Notes: generated from the letters alone by a model not told the origin. Positions 46,401 through 55,360 are shown, counted from the stretch's first letter. The stretch is DNA of 64,000 nucleotides from Prevotella jejuni (GCF_900187995.1 NZ_FZNZ01000010.1:48741-112740); one strand, 5' to 3'. Translations and numbers: made by a program.

Positions 46401-47906
46401 TTGTATGAAAGCCATGATGTTAGCAGCTTTTCCGTCGATATCCAGTCCGCCGTTAGGGTCGTTGATAGCTGCCTTCCCTGTGAAGATATCGTTCTTATAG
46501 CTTCCGTCGAGGTGTATGTTCTTGTAGGTGTAACCCTTATAATAAAAGGAGGAGATGTCACCCTTGGCAACGATATAGGATAGGTCGGTGTTGCCCTCGA
46601 CCCTGATATTTGTACTCAAGTTGCCAAAGTCGTTATTGTCAAGTACTTTCGCAATATTGAGACCTGTCGTGTTGATGGTCCCTTGGATGTTCTTTCCGTG
46701 AACAACCGTGGATAGATGAAGGGCGCCAGCATCAGTCTTTAGCTGTCCTTTGGCTATGTACTTCCCTGCAGTATGGGCAAAGGTACCATGGTAGTAGACG
46801 TTGCCTATGTTGTTCAATACCTTAGGAAGCGGTTTATGCGTTATCTTAGCAACAGTCTGAAGGGTATTGCTACTAATTTTTAAGGGTGAGAAAGAGAAAT
46901 CCCAAGTGGGCTTCTTTTGTAGGTTGCTAACCCATCCTTTGGCTCTTATTTGCGTTGAGAGGGATTGGTCAGAGATGTTAATTTGCTTTACTCTTACCGA
47001 CCGACTTGTTCCTTGAACATCTAAGGATGCTGTGTAGCTTGCTGTTAATGTCTTTAGTTCGGGGAATATTGACGTGAAATCAGAAAGCTGAATGAGTGCC
47101 TTAAAGTTCTTGATATCGTATCGTAAAGAGTTGATATCAAGCTTCTTATTGTTCAACTTATAGGAGGTTTGTAAGGTGCTTAATCCAATCTTACTATTGG
47201 TGCTGTTGAACACCAAGTCACGCAATGTGGCTTGCTGTTGATTGGCTTTTAAGTCGAAAGCCAACTGCTTCACCTCTAATCCCGCAGCCTCCTTGAAAGA
47301 CAAAGTTCGAAGGTCAACCCACACGCTTGTGTCATTCAGTTTGTGAAGAATGAGATATGACGAGATGTCACTGAGGTTGATATGGTTCAAGTTCAGCAGG
47401 TTAGGTGTGTATGGGGAGTCTAAACAGTCATACTTAATACGGCCATGTCGGATGACAAGACTATTGATTGACAGGTGCAGAGGGGTGTGACTCGTAGTGT
47501 CTTTCGATGCTAATGAGTCTAATGCAAATTGATAGTTTGGTTTGGAGTCCTTGCTTTTCTTGTATAGTTCTGCTTGTAAACCAAATACTTGAGCAGACGA
47601 GATGTTTATTTCTCCCGTCCGTAGAAGGTGAAGGAGATCGACTCTTGCACCAACACGTGATGCCGATAACATCTTCTTGTGACTTTGGTCATAGATGAGA
47701 ATATCGTCCAATACAAAGCGATTGATAAAGCCTAAGTCAATGCGCCCAACACGTACTTCTGTTCCTAACTTGTTGCCTGCTGCGTCACTAACCTGTTGTG
47801 CAAGGAAAGTCTGTACTGCTGGTATATGCAGCAGTACGATAGTGGTTATGTAAAGACCCGCTATGGTCCATATAACCCATCGTATAATAGTTCTAAGTTT
47901 CTTCAA
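43437..47906 (-). CDS. TamB-like translocation/assembly module protein
   Basis: 1489 residues. An N-terminal membrane anchor (IIRWVIWTIAGLYITTIVLLHIP, about 8-30) is followed by a long repetitive beta-rich region (AsmA/TamB-like) and a C-terminal TamB domain: YYVDYGQYNLTIQNIIKKQFVFQPGSTIAFGGDP, VSFGLDLPTLSPDAQQMIRSILNSEQELNQQVLYLLAVG and an end with a barrel-facing strand pattern (GIGLILKKDFNRLSDIF). TamB-like proteins bridge inner and outer membranes and carry phospholipid or assist outer-membrane protein assembly. A very basic tail KKKTKKQKQKH is unusual. No tamA neighbour is present here. Confidence 0.9.
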   Translation of the reverse strand: MKKLRTIIRWVIWTIAGLYITTIVLLHIPAVQTFLAQQVSDAAGNKLGTEVRVGRIDLGFINRFVLDDILIYDQSHKKMLSASRVGARVDLLHLLRTGEINISSAQVFGLQAELYKKSKDSKPNYQFALDSLASKDTTSHTPLHLSINSLVIRHGRIKYDCLDSPYTPNLLNLNHINLSDISSYLILHKLNDTSVWVDLRTLSFKEAAGLEVKQLAFDLKANQQQATLRDLVFNSTNSKIGLSTLQTSYKLNNKKLDINSLRYDIKNFKALIQLSDFTSIFPELKTLTASYTASLDVQGTSRSVRVKQINISDQSLSTQIRAKGWVSNLQKKPTWDFSFSPLKISSNTLQTVAKITHKPLPKVLNNIGNVYYHGTFAHTAGKYIAKGQLKTDAGALHLSTVVHGKNIQGTINTTGLNIAKVLDNNDFGNLSTNIRVEGNTDLSYIVAKGDISSFYYKGYTYKNIHLDGSYKNDIFTGKAAINDPNGGLDIDGKAANIMAFIQHNGKLSTDISIIADAVNLHKLQLTEALGNRTISFTSKIKGQGTSLNDIIGNLDVNNFAMTGEGQNISLNKLSIKTHNGLLGKSLDAQTDFGELHLAGQYDYAQIPESIRRILGHYLPSLFHMPSRYNTIAGRANYAFALRLADTKIINQLLKTSLSSSHAIRLTGMVRERQNEIDLHIDAPNITYGEQHIQNLILNITSGPQGLHTTISGEREGEKGPHLLINAQGLIADNTISSDISFRIPGLSSVHGDVSSVASFSRRNGDLVTHVHLNPSTINFDSIALQVQPSDISYHRNNLNIEHFELSNRNQHIIANGQTSGNQNDSILVSFKDINVPYILNLVNFHSVEFAGTASGVASIKSFFHHLQMQAKLEVQDFKFENGDMGTLYAEANYNDKEGKINIDAHADADDGARTDIKGYVDIKKSYINLPIFAHNTHLYFLKTFCGSFMDNIEAQGNGWCKVVGPLSAINLEGDMMVDGSVFVKPTAVAYKMRNARVRIIPNEIILEKDTITDPQGHIGIVTGGLYHKNLTNLSYDINIQAQNLLTYNFPKRQGKDSFWGVVYGTGKCNIKGHPGETSINIDMEPDKNTFITYNASSTNDAGTNNFIRWINLPKDSTQVLIPEVPDSLLHAAKPTHKKEEAYHFNDIPSDLHINFLIHANPNLTLGVLLDDVTGDNIRLNGTGMIRATYYNKGAFNLFGNYYVDYGQYNLTIQNIIKKQFVFQPGSTIAFGGDPFNAALNLKANYIINSVPLGDLGMGRSFTANNTKVNCLLNIEGTPGAPTVSFGLDLPTLSPDAQQMIRSILNSEQELNQQVLYLLAVGRFYPQSNNNSTARNSEAPSSTSLAMQSLLSGTISQQINTVLSNVVKDNNWNFGANIATGNEGFDNAEYEGMLSGSMLNNRLLFNGQFGYRNNVAKNKSSFIGDFDIRYLLFPSGNVAFHVYNQTNDRYFTRNSLTTQGIGLILKKDFNRLSDIFGSRKKKTKKQKQKH

Positions 47907-47985
47907 TGCGTCTACAAAACTACAAAAAAACCGTTTTATACTGAAATTATTATATATAAATGTGCCAAATCTGCTTAATTTTTGC

Positions 47986-47993
47986 TACATTTG
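47986..47993 (+). promoter_or_regulatory. -7 box of the nqr operon
   Basis: TACATTTG fits TAnnTTTG. The nearest -33 candidate is TGTG 21 bases upstream (one mismatch). It would give a leader of about 240 bases that includes the tandem hairpins. Confidence 0.5.
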
Positions 47994-48160
47994 CACAAGA
48001 TAAGCCACGTTAGGCAAAGTTAAGTGACCCTTCTTTGCCCTCGTTTGCATTATTTAAGCACAAGATAAGCTATGCTCGGCAAAGTTAAAGTGAACTTCCT
48101 TTGCCCTCGCTTGCATTATTAAAAGCTAAGGCTAAGCTTCGGACAGCAAGGCAAAGGGAT
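47993..48160 (+). repeat. Tandem 65-bp hairpin repeats in the nqr leader
   Basis: Two copies at 47993-48057 and 48058-48122 begin GCACAAGATAAG and each contains GGCAAAG...CTTTGCC, able to form a 7-bp stem around 12-15 bases. A third, partial copy (GGCTAAGCTTCGG...GGCAAAGG) continues to about 48160. They lie between the predicted promoter and nqrA. Confidence 0.7.
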
Positions 48161-48240
48161 GAGTAACGCTATGTTTTGTTTAGCTTGTTAAGCATTGGAA
48201 AAGATTAAATAGAAATAATTAAAAACGCATTATCATTGTT

Positions 48241-49590
48241 ATGGCAAATGTAATTAAGTTACGAAAGGGCTTAGACATTAACCTTACAGGACGCGCTCAG
48301 GAACAAATGTTACCTATGATTTCACCAACGGAATACGCTGTTGTTCCTGATGATTTCCCAGGGCTAACACCGAAGGTGACGGTTCGAGAAGGGGATCATG
48401 TCCGAGCTGGTGACCCGTTGTTTGTTGACAAAGGGTGCACTGAGGTTAGCTTTGCTTCTCCTGTGAGTGGTACGGTAACAGCCGTTGAACGCGGAGAAAG
48501 ACGTAAAGTGTTACGTGTGAAGATTGCTCCTGATGCGCAGCAAGAATATGCTGACTTTGGTGTAAAAGATGTTGCTGGCTTAACTGCTGACAACGTCAAG
48601 GAGTCTTTGCTTCAAGCGGGATTGTTCGGTTATATCAACCAACTTCCCTACGCTGTTGCGACACGTCCTGACACTGCTCCTAAGGCTATCTTTGTGTCTG
48701 CTCTTCGTGATAAACCTTTACAGGGTGATTTCGAGTATGAGTTAAATGGGCAGGAGAAGGATTTCCAGACGGGGCTTACTGCACTCTCTAAGATTGCTAA
48801 GGTTTATTTAGGGATTGGTGCTAAGCAGGCTGCAACGGCGTTGACCGCTGCAAAGGATGTGCAAGTAACCGTTTTCGACGGACCTTGTCCAGCAGGTAAT
48901 GTGGGTGTACAAGTAAATCACATCGACCCAGTCAATAAGGGAGAAGTGGTTTGGACCGTTGACCCAACAGCTGTTATCTTCTTCGGACGATTGTTCAATA
49001 CTGGTAAAGTAAACCTCACTCGCCGTGTTGCCATAGCAGGTAGTATGGTAAAACAGACAGGTTATGTCGATGTACTCGTAGGAACTCCTTTGCGTCTGAT
49101 CTTGGACGGTAACATTGCTGATGGCTGTCATGTTCGCATCCTCAATGGTAACCCTCTCACTGGTGTCATTGCCAATGACGAGTCAGTAATAGGGGCACAT
49201 ACATCCGAGGTAACGTTAATCCCAGAGGGTGACGACGTACATGAGATGTTCGGTTGGATGCTTCCTCGTTTCAAAGACTTCTCTGCTTCTCGCAGTTACT
49301 TCACTTGGTTGCAGGGTAAGAAGGCTTATAACCTCGACGCACGACTCAAAGGTGGTGAGCGTCACATGATTATGAGTGGTGAGTACGACAGTGTTCTACC
49401 AATGGATATCTATGGTGAATACCTCATTAAGTCTATTCTCTCAGGCAATATCGACAGCCAAGAGCAGTTGGGTATCTATGAGGTTAGCCCAGAGGACTTC
49501 GCCCTCGCTGAGTTCGTAGACAGTTCCAAGCTGCCATTGCAGAAGATTGTGCGTGAAGGCTTGGACATCCTTAGAAAAGAGAATGCATAG
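48241..49590 (+). CDS. nqrA: Na+-translocating NADH:quinone reductase subunit A
   Basis: 449 residues of the NqrA family, the soluble subunit without cofactor that packs against NqrB near the quinone site. Seen: IKLRKGLDINLTGRA at the start, VREGDHVRAGDPLFVDKGCTEVSFASPVSGTVTAVERGERRKVL (a lipoyl-like fold) and RFKDFSASRSYFTWLQGKK-type C-terminal sequence. First gene of nqrABCDEF; 191 bases separate it from nqrB. Confidence 0.96.
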   Translation: MANVIKLRKGLDINLTGRAQEQMLPMISPTEYAVVPDDFPGLTPKVTVREGDHVRAGDPLFVDKGCTEVSFASPVSGTVTAVERGERRKVLRVKIAPDAQQEYADFGVKDVAGLTADNVKESLLQAGLFGYINQLPYAVATRPDTAPKAIFVSALRDKPLQGDFEYELNGQEKDFQTGLTALSKIAKVYLGIGAKQAATALTAAKDVQVTVFDGPCPAGNVGVQVNHIDPVNKGEVVWTVDPTAVIFFGRLFNTGKVNLTRRVAIAGSMVKQTGYVDVLVGTPLRLILDGNIADGCHVRILNGNPLTGVIANDESVIGAHTSEVTLIPEGDDVHEMFGWMLPRFKDFSASRSYFTWLQGKKAYNLDARLKGGERHMIMSGEYDSVLPMDIYGEYLIKSILSGNIDSQEQLGIYEVSPEDFALAEFVDSSKLPLQKIVREGLDILRKENA

Positions 49591-49781
49591 GGGTCATGAG
49601 CCCACAATAACTTTAACTATAGTTTCAAACAACGTTTCTTTGAATGTTATCAACGGTCAGTCAATCGGCAGTTATGGACGTGACAGGATGTAAACCGAGT
49701 CTGACGAGCACTTTACAAAGGCTTTGTGACAATTTTAGAGACAGAAACTTTGGACTTTAAGAACCCTATAATAAAAGTATT

Positions 49782-50933
49782 ATGAGTTTAAGAAATTATC
49801 TCGATAAGATACGCCCAAACTTTGAGGAGGGCGGAAAGCTTCATGCTTTCAAGAGTGTCTTCGATGGTTTCGAGACGTTCCTTTATGTTCCTAACGAGAC
49901 ATCAAAGAGCGGAACTTCTATCCATGACGCTATTGACTCGAAGCGAATAATGAGTATAGTAGTACTTTCGTTGGTACCTGCTATGCTCTTCGGTATGTAT
50001 AATATCGGCTATCAGAACGCATTAGCAGCTGGTAAGTTGGCTGATGCTACCTGCTGGGGAATGTTCCTCTATGGTATGCTTGCGTTGTTACCAAAAATCC
50101 TTGTATCTTACATTGTCGGCTTAGGTATTGAGTTTGCTTGGGCACAATGGAAAGGTGAGGAGATTCAGGAAGGTTATCTTGTATCAGGTATTCTGATACC
50201 ATTGATTATCCCTGTAACCACACCTCTTTGGATTCTTGTGCTTGCAGTGGCCTTTGCTGTTATCTTCACAAAGGAGATCTTCGGTGGAACAGGTATGAAT
50301 ATCTTTAACGTAGCATTAGCTGCACGTGCCTTCCTCTTCTTCTCTTATCCAAGTAAGATGACTGGTGACAGTATCTGGGTGGCAAAGGATGCTATCTTCG
50401 GACTTGGTTACACCTTGCCTGATGGCTTCACTATGGCAACCCCATTGGGTGAGATTGCACAAGGGACAACGGTGAACACGCCTATCTGCGATATGGTAGT
50501 AGGACTCATCCCAGGCTCTGTTGGTGAGACCTCTGTTATCGCTATCGCTATCGGAGCAGTTATCCTTCTGTGGACGAACATCGCCAGTTGGAAGACAATG
50601 TTCAGTGTTTTCCTTGGTGGAACAGTGATGGGACTTCTCTTCCAGTCAACAGGTGCAACGCCAATCCACTGGTATGAGCACCTTGTCTTGGGTGGTTTCT
50701 GCTTCGGAGCAGTCTTTATGGCAACCGACCCAGTGACCTCTGCCCGTACAGAGACAGGTAAGTGGGTATATGGTTTCTTCATCGGTGCGATGGCTATCAT
50801 CATCCGTGTGTTAAACCCAGGTTACCCAGAGGGTATGATGCTTGCCATCCTCTTTGGTAATATGTTTGCCCCACTCATCGACTACTGTGTAGTTCAGTCA
50901 AACATCAGCAAGCGCGCTAAGCGTGCTAAATAA
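49782..50933 (+). CDS. nqrB: Na+-translocating NADH:quinone reductase subunit B
   Basis: 383 residues with about 10 membrane segments. It carries riboflavin and a covalent FMN and is the core of the sodium channel. Seen: FGMYNIGYQNA, the threonine region GFTMATPLGEIAQGTTVNTP (likely FMN-linked Thr), LIPGSVGETSVIAIAIGA, and AVFMATDPVTSARTETGKWVYG typical of NqrB/RnfD. The C-terminus ends in a basic KRAKRAK tail. Confidence 0.96.
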   Translation: MSLRNYLDKIRPNFEEGGKLHAFKSVFDGFETFLYVPNETSKSGTSIHDAIDSKRIMSIVVLSLVPAMLFGMYNIGYQNALAAGKLADATCWGMFLYGMLALLPKILVSYIVGLGIEFAWAQWKGEEIQEGYLVSGILIPLIIPVTTPLWILVLAVAFAVIFTKEIFGGTGMNIFNVALAARAFLFFSYPSKMTGDSIWVAKDAIFGLGYTLPDGFTMATPLGEIAQGTTVNTPICDMVVGLIPGSVGETSVIAIAIGAVILLWTNIASWKTMFSVFLGGTVMGLLFQSTGATPIHWYEHLVLGGFCFGAVFMATDPVTSARTETGKWVYGFFIGAMAIIIRVLNPGYPEGMMLAILFGNMFAPLIDYCVVQSNISKRAKRAK

Positions 50934-50945
50934 ATAAGGAGGACG

Positions 50946-51665
50946 ATGAAAATGAAAACTAATAGTAATTCTTATACAATTATCTATTCTGCCATCCTCG
51001 TGCTGATTGTAGCCTTTTTGCTTGCTTTTGTGTTCCAAGCATTGAAGCCTATGCAGGATGCTAACGTACAGCTTGATCAGCAGAAGCAAATTCTCTTTGC
51101 GCTCAATCAGGACCGTAATATGAGCAACGAAGAAGCTGTTGAACTCTGGAAGAAGATTATCGTGGCCGATGACATTATCGATGCTAATGGTAAGGTAGTT
51201 AAGGCTGGTAAGCAGGGTGGCGTTGATGCTGGTTTTAAGTTGAATAGTAAGGATGCCAAGGAGGGCAAACTTGCCTTGTTCCGCTGTAAGGTAAACGGTG
51301 AAGATAAGTATGTTATCCCTGTTTATGGTAATGGCCTCTGGGGTCCTATCAATGGTTTTATCGCCATCAATGGAGATAAGAAAACCGTCTTTGGAGCCTA
51401 CTTCAATCACGAGAGCGAGACTGCTGGTCTGGGTGCCGAAATCAAGGACAACAAGGCATGGCAGGATTTGTTCAAGGGTAAGCACCTCTTCTCTGGCAAC
51501 GACACAAAGAAGATTGCCCTTTCTGTAGAGAAGAAGGTTGAAGACCCATCGACACAGGTTGATGCCGTGACAGGCGCTACGCTTACCAGTAACGGTGTGA
51601 CAGAAATGTTCCATGCAGACAAGGGTGGACTTCAACCTTACGTCAAATTCCTGAACAGCAAATAA
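50946..51665 (+). CDS. nqrC: Na+-translocating NADH:quinone reductase subunit C
   Basis: 239 residues: one N-terminal membrane helix (TIIYSAILVLIVAFLLAFVF) and a periplasmic FMN-binding domain with the flavinylation motif TGATLTS (acceptor Thr212). FMN attachment needs the ApbE transferase, not seen here. Preceded by AGGAGG; 12 bases after nqrB. Confidence 0.96.
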   Translation: MKMKTNSNSYTIIYSAILVLIVAFLLAFVFQALKPMQDANVQLDQQKQILFALNQDRNMSNEEAVELWKKIIVADDIIDANGKVVKAGKQGGVDAGFKLNSKDAKEGKLALFRCKVNGEDKYVIPVYGNGLWGPINGFIAINGDKKTVFGAYFNHESETAGLGAEIKDNKAWQDLFKGKHLFSGNDTKKIALSVEKKVEDPSTQVDAVTGATLTSNGVTEMFHADKGGLQPYVKFLNSK

Positions 51666-51691
51666 CATTCTAATCTTTAGAACATAAGAAT

Positions 51692-52321
51692 ATGGATTTA
51701 TTCTCAAAGCAAAATAGAGAGGTGTTCAGCAACCCTTTGAATTTGGACAACCCTATCATGGTCCAAGTCCTCGGTATCTGTTCTGCCCTTGCCGTTACTT
51801 CACAGCTGAAGCCGGCGATTGTGATGGGACTTGCCGTTACTATTATCACGGCATTCTCAAATGTTATTATTTCATTAATCCGCAACACCATCCCTAATCG
51901 TATTCGTATTATCGTACAGTTAGTGGTTGTGGCTGCGTTGGTAACGATTGTTAGTCAGATTCTTAAGGCGGTAGCTTACGATGTGAGTGTAGAGCTTTCT
52001 GTCTACGTAGGACTTATCATTACCAACTGTATCCTTATGGGACGTCTTGAGGCGTTTGCCATGACCAATAAGCCATGGCCAAGTTTCCTCGATGGCGTCG
52101 GCAATGGTTTAGGTTACGCTATGATACTTGTTATCGTGGGTGCTATCCGTGAGTTCTTCGGTCGTGGCTCATTGCTCGGCTTCAAGATTTTGCCACAGAG
52201 CTTCTATGATGCAGGTTATATGGACAACGGAATGATGTCAATGCCTGCCATGGCACTCATCCTCTTGGGTTGTGTTATTTGGGTTCATCGTGCTTATTTC
52301 TATAAAGAAGACAAGAAGTAA
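51692..52321 (+). CDS. nqrD: Na+-translocating NADH:quinone reductase subunit D
   Basis: 209 residues, six membrane segments, NqrDE/RnfAE family. Seen: [23 protein letters not shown] with the conserved cysteine, and [18 protein letters not shown] with the second. These cysteines hold the membrane-embedded iron-sulfur centre shared with NqrE. Starts 26 bases after nqrC and ends 2 bases before nqrE. Confidence 0.96.
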   Translation: MDLFSKQNREVFSNPLNLDNPIMVQVLGICSALAVTSQLKPAIVMGLAVTIITAFSNVIISLIRNTIPNRIRIIVQLVVVAALVTIVSQILKAVAYDVSVELSVYVGLIITNCILMGRLEAFAMTNKPWPSFLDGVGNGLGYAMILVIVGAIREFFGRGSLLGFKILPQSFYDAGYMDNGMMSMPAMALILLGCVIWVHRAYFYKEDKK

Positions 52322-52323
52322 TT

Positions 52324-52950
52324 ATGGAACATCTTATTAGTTTATTCTTCCGGTCCATCTTTGTGGACAACATGATATTTGCGTTCTTCCTCGGTATGTG
52401 TTCTTACTTGGCCGTTTCTAAGAGCGTGAAGACATCATTGGGTCTTGGTGTTGCTGTGACTTTCGTTTTGCTTGTGACCACACCTCTCAACTATCTCTTG
52501 CTGACTAAGGTCCTTGGACCAGACTGTCTTGCAGAGGGAGTCGACCTTACTTATCTTAGTTTTATCCTCTTTATTGCCGTCATTGCAGGTATCGTGCAGA
52601 TTGTGGAGATGGCTGTCGAGAAGTTCTCACCATCCCTTTACGGCGCATTGGGTATCTTCTTGCCGTTGATAGCCGTTAACTGTGCTATCATGGGTGCTTC
52701 CCTCTTTATGCAACAGCGTATAGGACTCGACCCAGCAAGCACCCAGTATATCGGAACTGTATGGGATGCACTTGTCTATGGCACTGGTTCTGGCCTCGGC
52801 TGGACACTGGCCATCGTGGCAATGGGTGCTATTCGTGAGAAGATGGAGTATTCTGATGTACCAAAGCCTTTACAGGGTCTTGGTATTACATTTATTACTG
52901 TAGGACTGATGGCAATGGCTATGATGTGCTTCTCAGGACTTAAAATTTAA
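52324..52950 (+). CDS. nqrE: Na+-translocating NADH:quinone reductase subunit E
   Basis: 208 residues, six membrane segments, homologous to NqrD in inverted topology. Seen: [22 protein letters not shown] and [18 protein letters not shown], each with the conserved Cys. With NqrD it forms the membrane Fe-S site. It lies 2 bases after nqrD, so the two are translationally coupled. Confidence 0.96.
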   Translation: MEHLISLFFRSIFVDNMIFAFFLGMCSYLAVSKSVKTSLGLGVAVTFVLLVTTPLNYLLLTKVLGPDCLAEGVDLTYLSFILFIAVIAGIVQIVEMAVEKFSPSLYGALGIFLPLIAVNCAIMGASLFMQQRIGLDPASTQYIGTVWDALVYGTGSGLGWTLAIVAMGAIREKMEYSDVPKPLQGLGITFITVGLMAMAMMCFSGLKI

Positions 52951-52957
52951 GTAAACA

Positions 52958-54226
52958 ATGGGACAATTCATAACAATAAGTATTGTGGTATTCCTTATCA
53001 CCATCCTCGTGTTGGTGATTCTCCTATTGGTGTCTAAGAAGTATCTTAGCCCAAGTGGAAAGGTGAAATTAACTATTAATGGTGATAAGGAGATGACCGT
53101 CGATCAGGGTAGCTCGGTATTGTCTACGCTGAATGAGAACGGTGTCTTCCTCCCTTCTGCCTGTGGTGGAAAGGGTAGCTGTGGGCAGTGTAAGTTGCAG
53201 GTAGTAGAAGGTGGCGGTGAGATTCTCGACTCTGAGCGTCCTCACTTCAGCCGTAAAGAGATCAAAGACCACTGGCGCTTGGGTTGTCAGTGTAAGGTGA
53301 AGGGTGATATGTCACTCAAGGTTCCTGAGTCTGTCATGGGCGTTAAGGAGTGGGAGTGCACTGTTATCTCTAATAAGAATGTGTCAAGCTTTATCAAGGA
53401 GTTCAAGGTTGCCTTGCCTCCTGGCGAACACATGGACTTCATCCCAGGCTCTTATGCACAGATTTCTATCCCTGCCTACGACTGTATCGACTATGATAAG
53501 GACTTCGATAAGAACGATATCGGGGAGGAATACCTCGGTCCTTGGAAGCAGTTTAATCTCCTTTCTTTGAAGGGAAAGAACCCAGAGCCAACTGTTCGTG
53601 CATACTCTATGGCGAACTATCCGGCTGAGGGTGATATCATCACACTGACTGTGCGTATTGCTACACCGCCTTTCTTGCCTCGTCCACAGGTAGGTTTCCA
53701 GAATGTACCGACTGGTATCGGTTCTACCTATATCTTCTCTCTCAAGGAGGGCGATAAGGTAATGATGAGTGGTCCTTACGGTGATTTCCATCCTAACTTC
53801 ACCTCTGGTAAGGAGATGATATGGATTGGTGGTGGTGCTGGTATGGCGCCTTTGCGTGCGCAGATTATGCACATGACGAAGACACTCCATACTCGCGACC
53901 GTGAGATGCACTTCTTCTATGGTGCGCGATCACTCAGTGAGGCGTTCTTCCTTGAGGACTTCTGGGACCTTGAGAAGGAGTATCCTAACTTCCACTTCCA
54001 CCTCTCTCTCGACCGTCCAGACCCTAAGGCTGATGAGGCAGGAGTAAAGTATTACACTGGCTTTGCGGTTAACTGTATCCGTGATGAGTATCTTAAGAAT
54101 CATGAAGCACCTGAGGACTGTGAGTACTATCTCTGTGGACCTCCAATGCTCATCAAGACTGTTACAGACTATCTTGACAGCATCGGTGTTGATCAGGATG
54201 CAATCATGTACGATAACTTTGGATAA
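52958..54226 (+). CDS. nqrF: Na+-translocating NADH:quinone reductase subunit F
   Basis: 422 residues: an N-terminal membrane helix (about 4-26), a 2Fe-2S ferredoxin domain with C69, C75, C78 and a fourth Cys at C110 or C112 (CGGKGSCGQC, LGCQC), an FAD domain with RAYSMANYP, and an NADH-binding domain (GGGAGMAPLRAQI and YLCGPPMLIKTVTDYL). It is the electron entry subunit, oxidising NADH. Last gene, followed by a strong terminator. Confidence 0.97.
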   Translation: MGQFITISIVVFLITILVLVILLLVSKKYLSPSGKVKLTINGDKEMTVDQGSSVLSTLNENGVFLPSACGGKGSCGQCKLQVVEGGGEILDSERPHFSRKEIKDHWRLGCQCKVKGDMSLKVPESVMGVKEWECTVISNKNVSSFIKEFKVALPPGEHMDFIPGSYAQISIPAYDCIDYDKDFDKNDIGEEYLGPWKQFNLLSLKGKNPEPTVRAYSMANYPAEGDIITLTVRIATPPFLPRPQVGFQNVPTGIGSTYIFSLKEGDKVMMSGPYGDFHPNFTSGKEMIWIGGGAGMAPLRAQIMHMTKTLHTRDREMHFFYGARSLSEAFFLEDFWDLEKEYPNFHFHLSLDRPDPKADEAGVKYYTGFAVNCIRDEYLKNHEAPEDCEYYLCGPPMLIKTVTDYLDSIGVDQDAIMYDNFG

Positions 54227-54246
54227 TTCAATATCCTATTCATATA

Positions 54247-54280
54247 AAGCGAGGAACCTTATTGGGCTCCTCGCTTTTTG
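54247..54280 (+). terminator. Terminator of the nqr operon
   Basis: GCGAGGAaCC pairs with GGgcTCCTCGC and is followed by TTTTTG, 20 bases past the nqrF stop. Strong intrinsic terminator. Confidence 0.9.
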
Positions 54281-54352
54281 TTTTGGACAAGTAAAAGGAC
54301 TTTTGGAAAGTGAAAGAGTTTACGTATAGGCTAACAATATCTTGTGAACGTG

Positions 54353-54490
54353 TTATTCGCTTTCAACAAAAGAGTTACTTCCTGTATCAACGAATGATAT
54401 TCTTCCTCCTTTAGCACACATACAGAATGACTGCTCCGTCAGTTTTTTCATCCCATTGATACTGTCTTTCTGAGTAGTTTGCTGCCAACC
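54353..54490 (-). pseudogene. 3' fragment of a PAAR-like (DUF4280-type) gene
   Basis: The minus-strand frame reads WQQTTQKDSINGMKKLTEQ then SFCMCAKGGRISFVDTGSN and ends SFVESE, matching the last 45 residues of the intact copy at 57705-58049. The 5' part is missing: the homology stops abruptly beside a short palindrome (GACGTAGCGAGCTACGTC). It marks the left end of the array. Confidence 0.8.
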
Positions 54491-54626
54491 TTTGTAATGC
54501 AGACGTAGCGAGCTACGTCAAGTTGCAAAGACAGACAAGATGCCAACAAGAACATAAAAGATGTTAGGAAACAACACAAAAACAAGAATTTCTGAAACAT
54601 TGTGGTCTAATGACCATTTGGGTTTA

Positions 54627-54872
54627 TCATTCTTTAGTTCCGCTATTAGACTGACAAGACATTATGCTCGATGGCAAATTCGTTATTTTAAACTTGTTGC
54701 CTTCGATAATTTCTACGATACCCTTTTCTTCAAGAACCAATAAATAATCTTTTAAGAGACTCTGAACATCTCTATTGTTTGTAAAGTCTTCTACAGACCA
54801 AATGCTACCCAAATTTCTATAGAAAAACTCCAGTTTGTGTAGAAACTCCTTTTTTATTTTATTTTTTTTCAT
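54627..54872 (-). CDS. Small protein, possible immunity partner of the overlapping gene
   Basis: 81 residues, charged, without signal peptide. The middle (LLKDYLLVLEEKGIVEIIEGNKFKITNLP) looks like the recognition helix and wing of a small winged-helix domain. Its ATG overlaps the stop of the upstream 61-codon frame (ATGA), so the two are translated together. In a toxin array such a pair suggests toxin tail then immunity protein, but this is inference and no family was recognised. Confidence 0.5.
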   Translation of the reverse strand: MKKNKIKKEFLHKLEFFYRNLGSIWSVEDFTNNRDVQSLLKDYLLVLEEKGIVEIIEGNKFKITNLPSSIMSCQSNSGTKE

Positions 54873-55054
54873 AAATATCTGTGACTAAATTGAATTATCT
54901 CCCCAGTTTTCAAATTAATTTGTCGGTCAACTTTTATTTGGCTATTAGTTATAAATTGTAAACCACATCCTTTCATTTTTTGACCTTTTATTTCTGGAAA
55001 ACTTTTACATAAGACTTCTTTATATTCTGCAGCCATGTATTTACCATTAAGCAA
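54869..55054 (-). CDS. Orphan C-terminal toxin-tail-like fragment
   Basis: 61 residues from the first ATG (MLNGKYMAAEYKEVLCKSF...). The frame is open about 5 codons further upstream without a start. The sequence ends KVDRQINLKTGEIIQFSHRYL-like and has no N-terminal domain, as expected for a displaced C-terminal module of a polymorphic toxin. Activity unknown. It overlaps the following gene by 4 bases. Confidence 0.4.
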   Translation of the reverse strand: MLNGKYMAAEYKEVLCKSFPEIKGQKMKGCGLQFITNSQIKVDRQINLKTGEIIQFSHRYL

Positions 55055-55074
55055 AAATTCTTCCCTTCGTATTT

Positions 55075-55118
55075 ATCAAAACTGAATTTTCTTTTTTATC
55101 AAAGCTGAATTTTCTTTT
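55075..55118. repeat. Two copies of an ATCAAARCTGAATTTTCTTTT repeat
   Basis: ATCAAAACTGAATTTTCTTT at 55075 and ATCAAAGCTGAATTTTCTTT at 55098, 23 bases apart, upstream of the toxin-tail fragment. Confidence 0.6.
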
Positions 55119-55228
55119 AAGGCAAAGATAATTAATTTTATTTATATAGCCCGAAAATAGTCGTAAAACTGTAATAAGTCCCTATTGTTTCTATGTATCA
55201 TTCTTGTTTCGTGTTTAGGTTCTGTAAA

Positions 55229-55360
55229 GAAAATTCGTTGATGCTCTTTTGGCTTCTAAAAGACGCCTAATTGGCTTGCAAAAGGTGCTCTTTAAGACCC
55301 TTACTAACGCCCTTTTGAAGGCTAATTAAGCACCTTTAGAAAAGCAATTCAGTAATTCGC
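55229..55360. repeat. 22-bp periodic array (AAAGACGCC/AAGGTGCTC family)
   Basis: Six 22-bp steps from 55229. GGCTTCTAAAAGACGCC at 55251 and GGCTTGCAAAAGGTGCTC at 55273 align. The units at 55295 and 55317 read the complementary version (ACGCCCTTTTG, AGCACCTTTA), so the array can also fold on itself. Same family as 19778 and 38945. The rest of 55119-55496 holds no gene I can support. Confidence 0.8.

Noticed and set aside
43437..47906. Antisense frames inside tamB and rpsA
   Set aside because: They are short, opposite strongly supported genes, and have no motifs.
50898..51707. 269-codon minus-strand frame across nqrC
   Set aside because: It is a shadow of nqrC, which has clear FMN-binding and membrane features and operon context.
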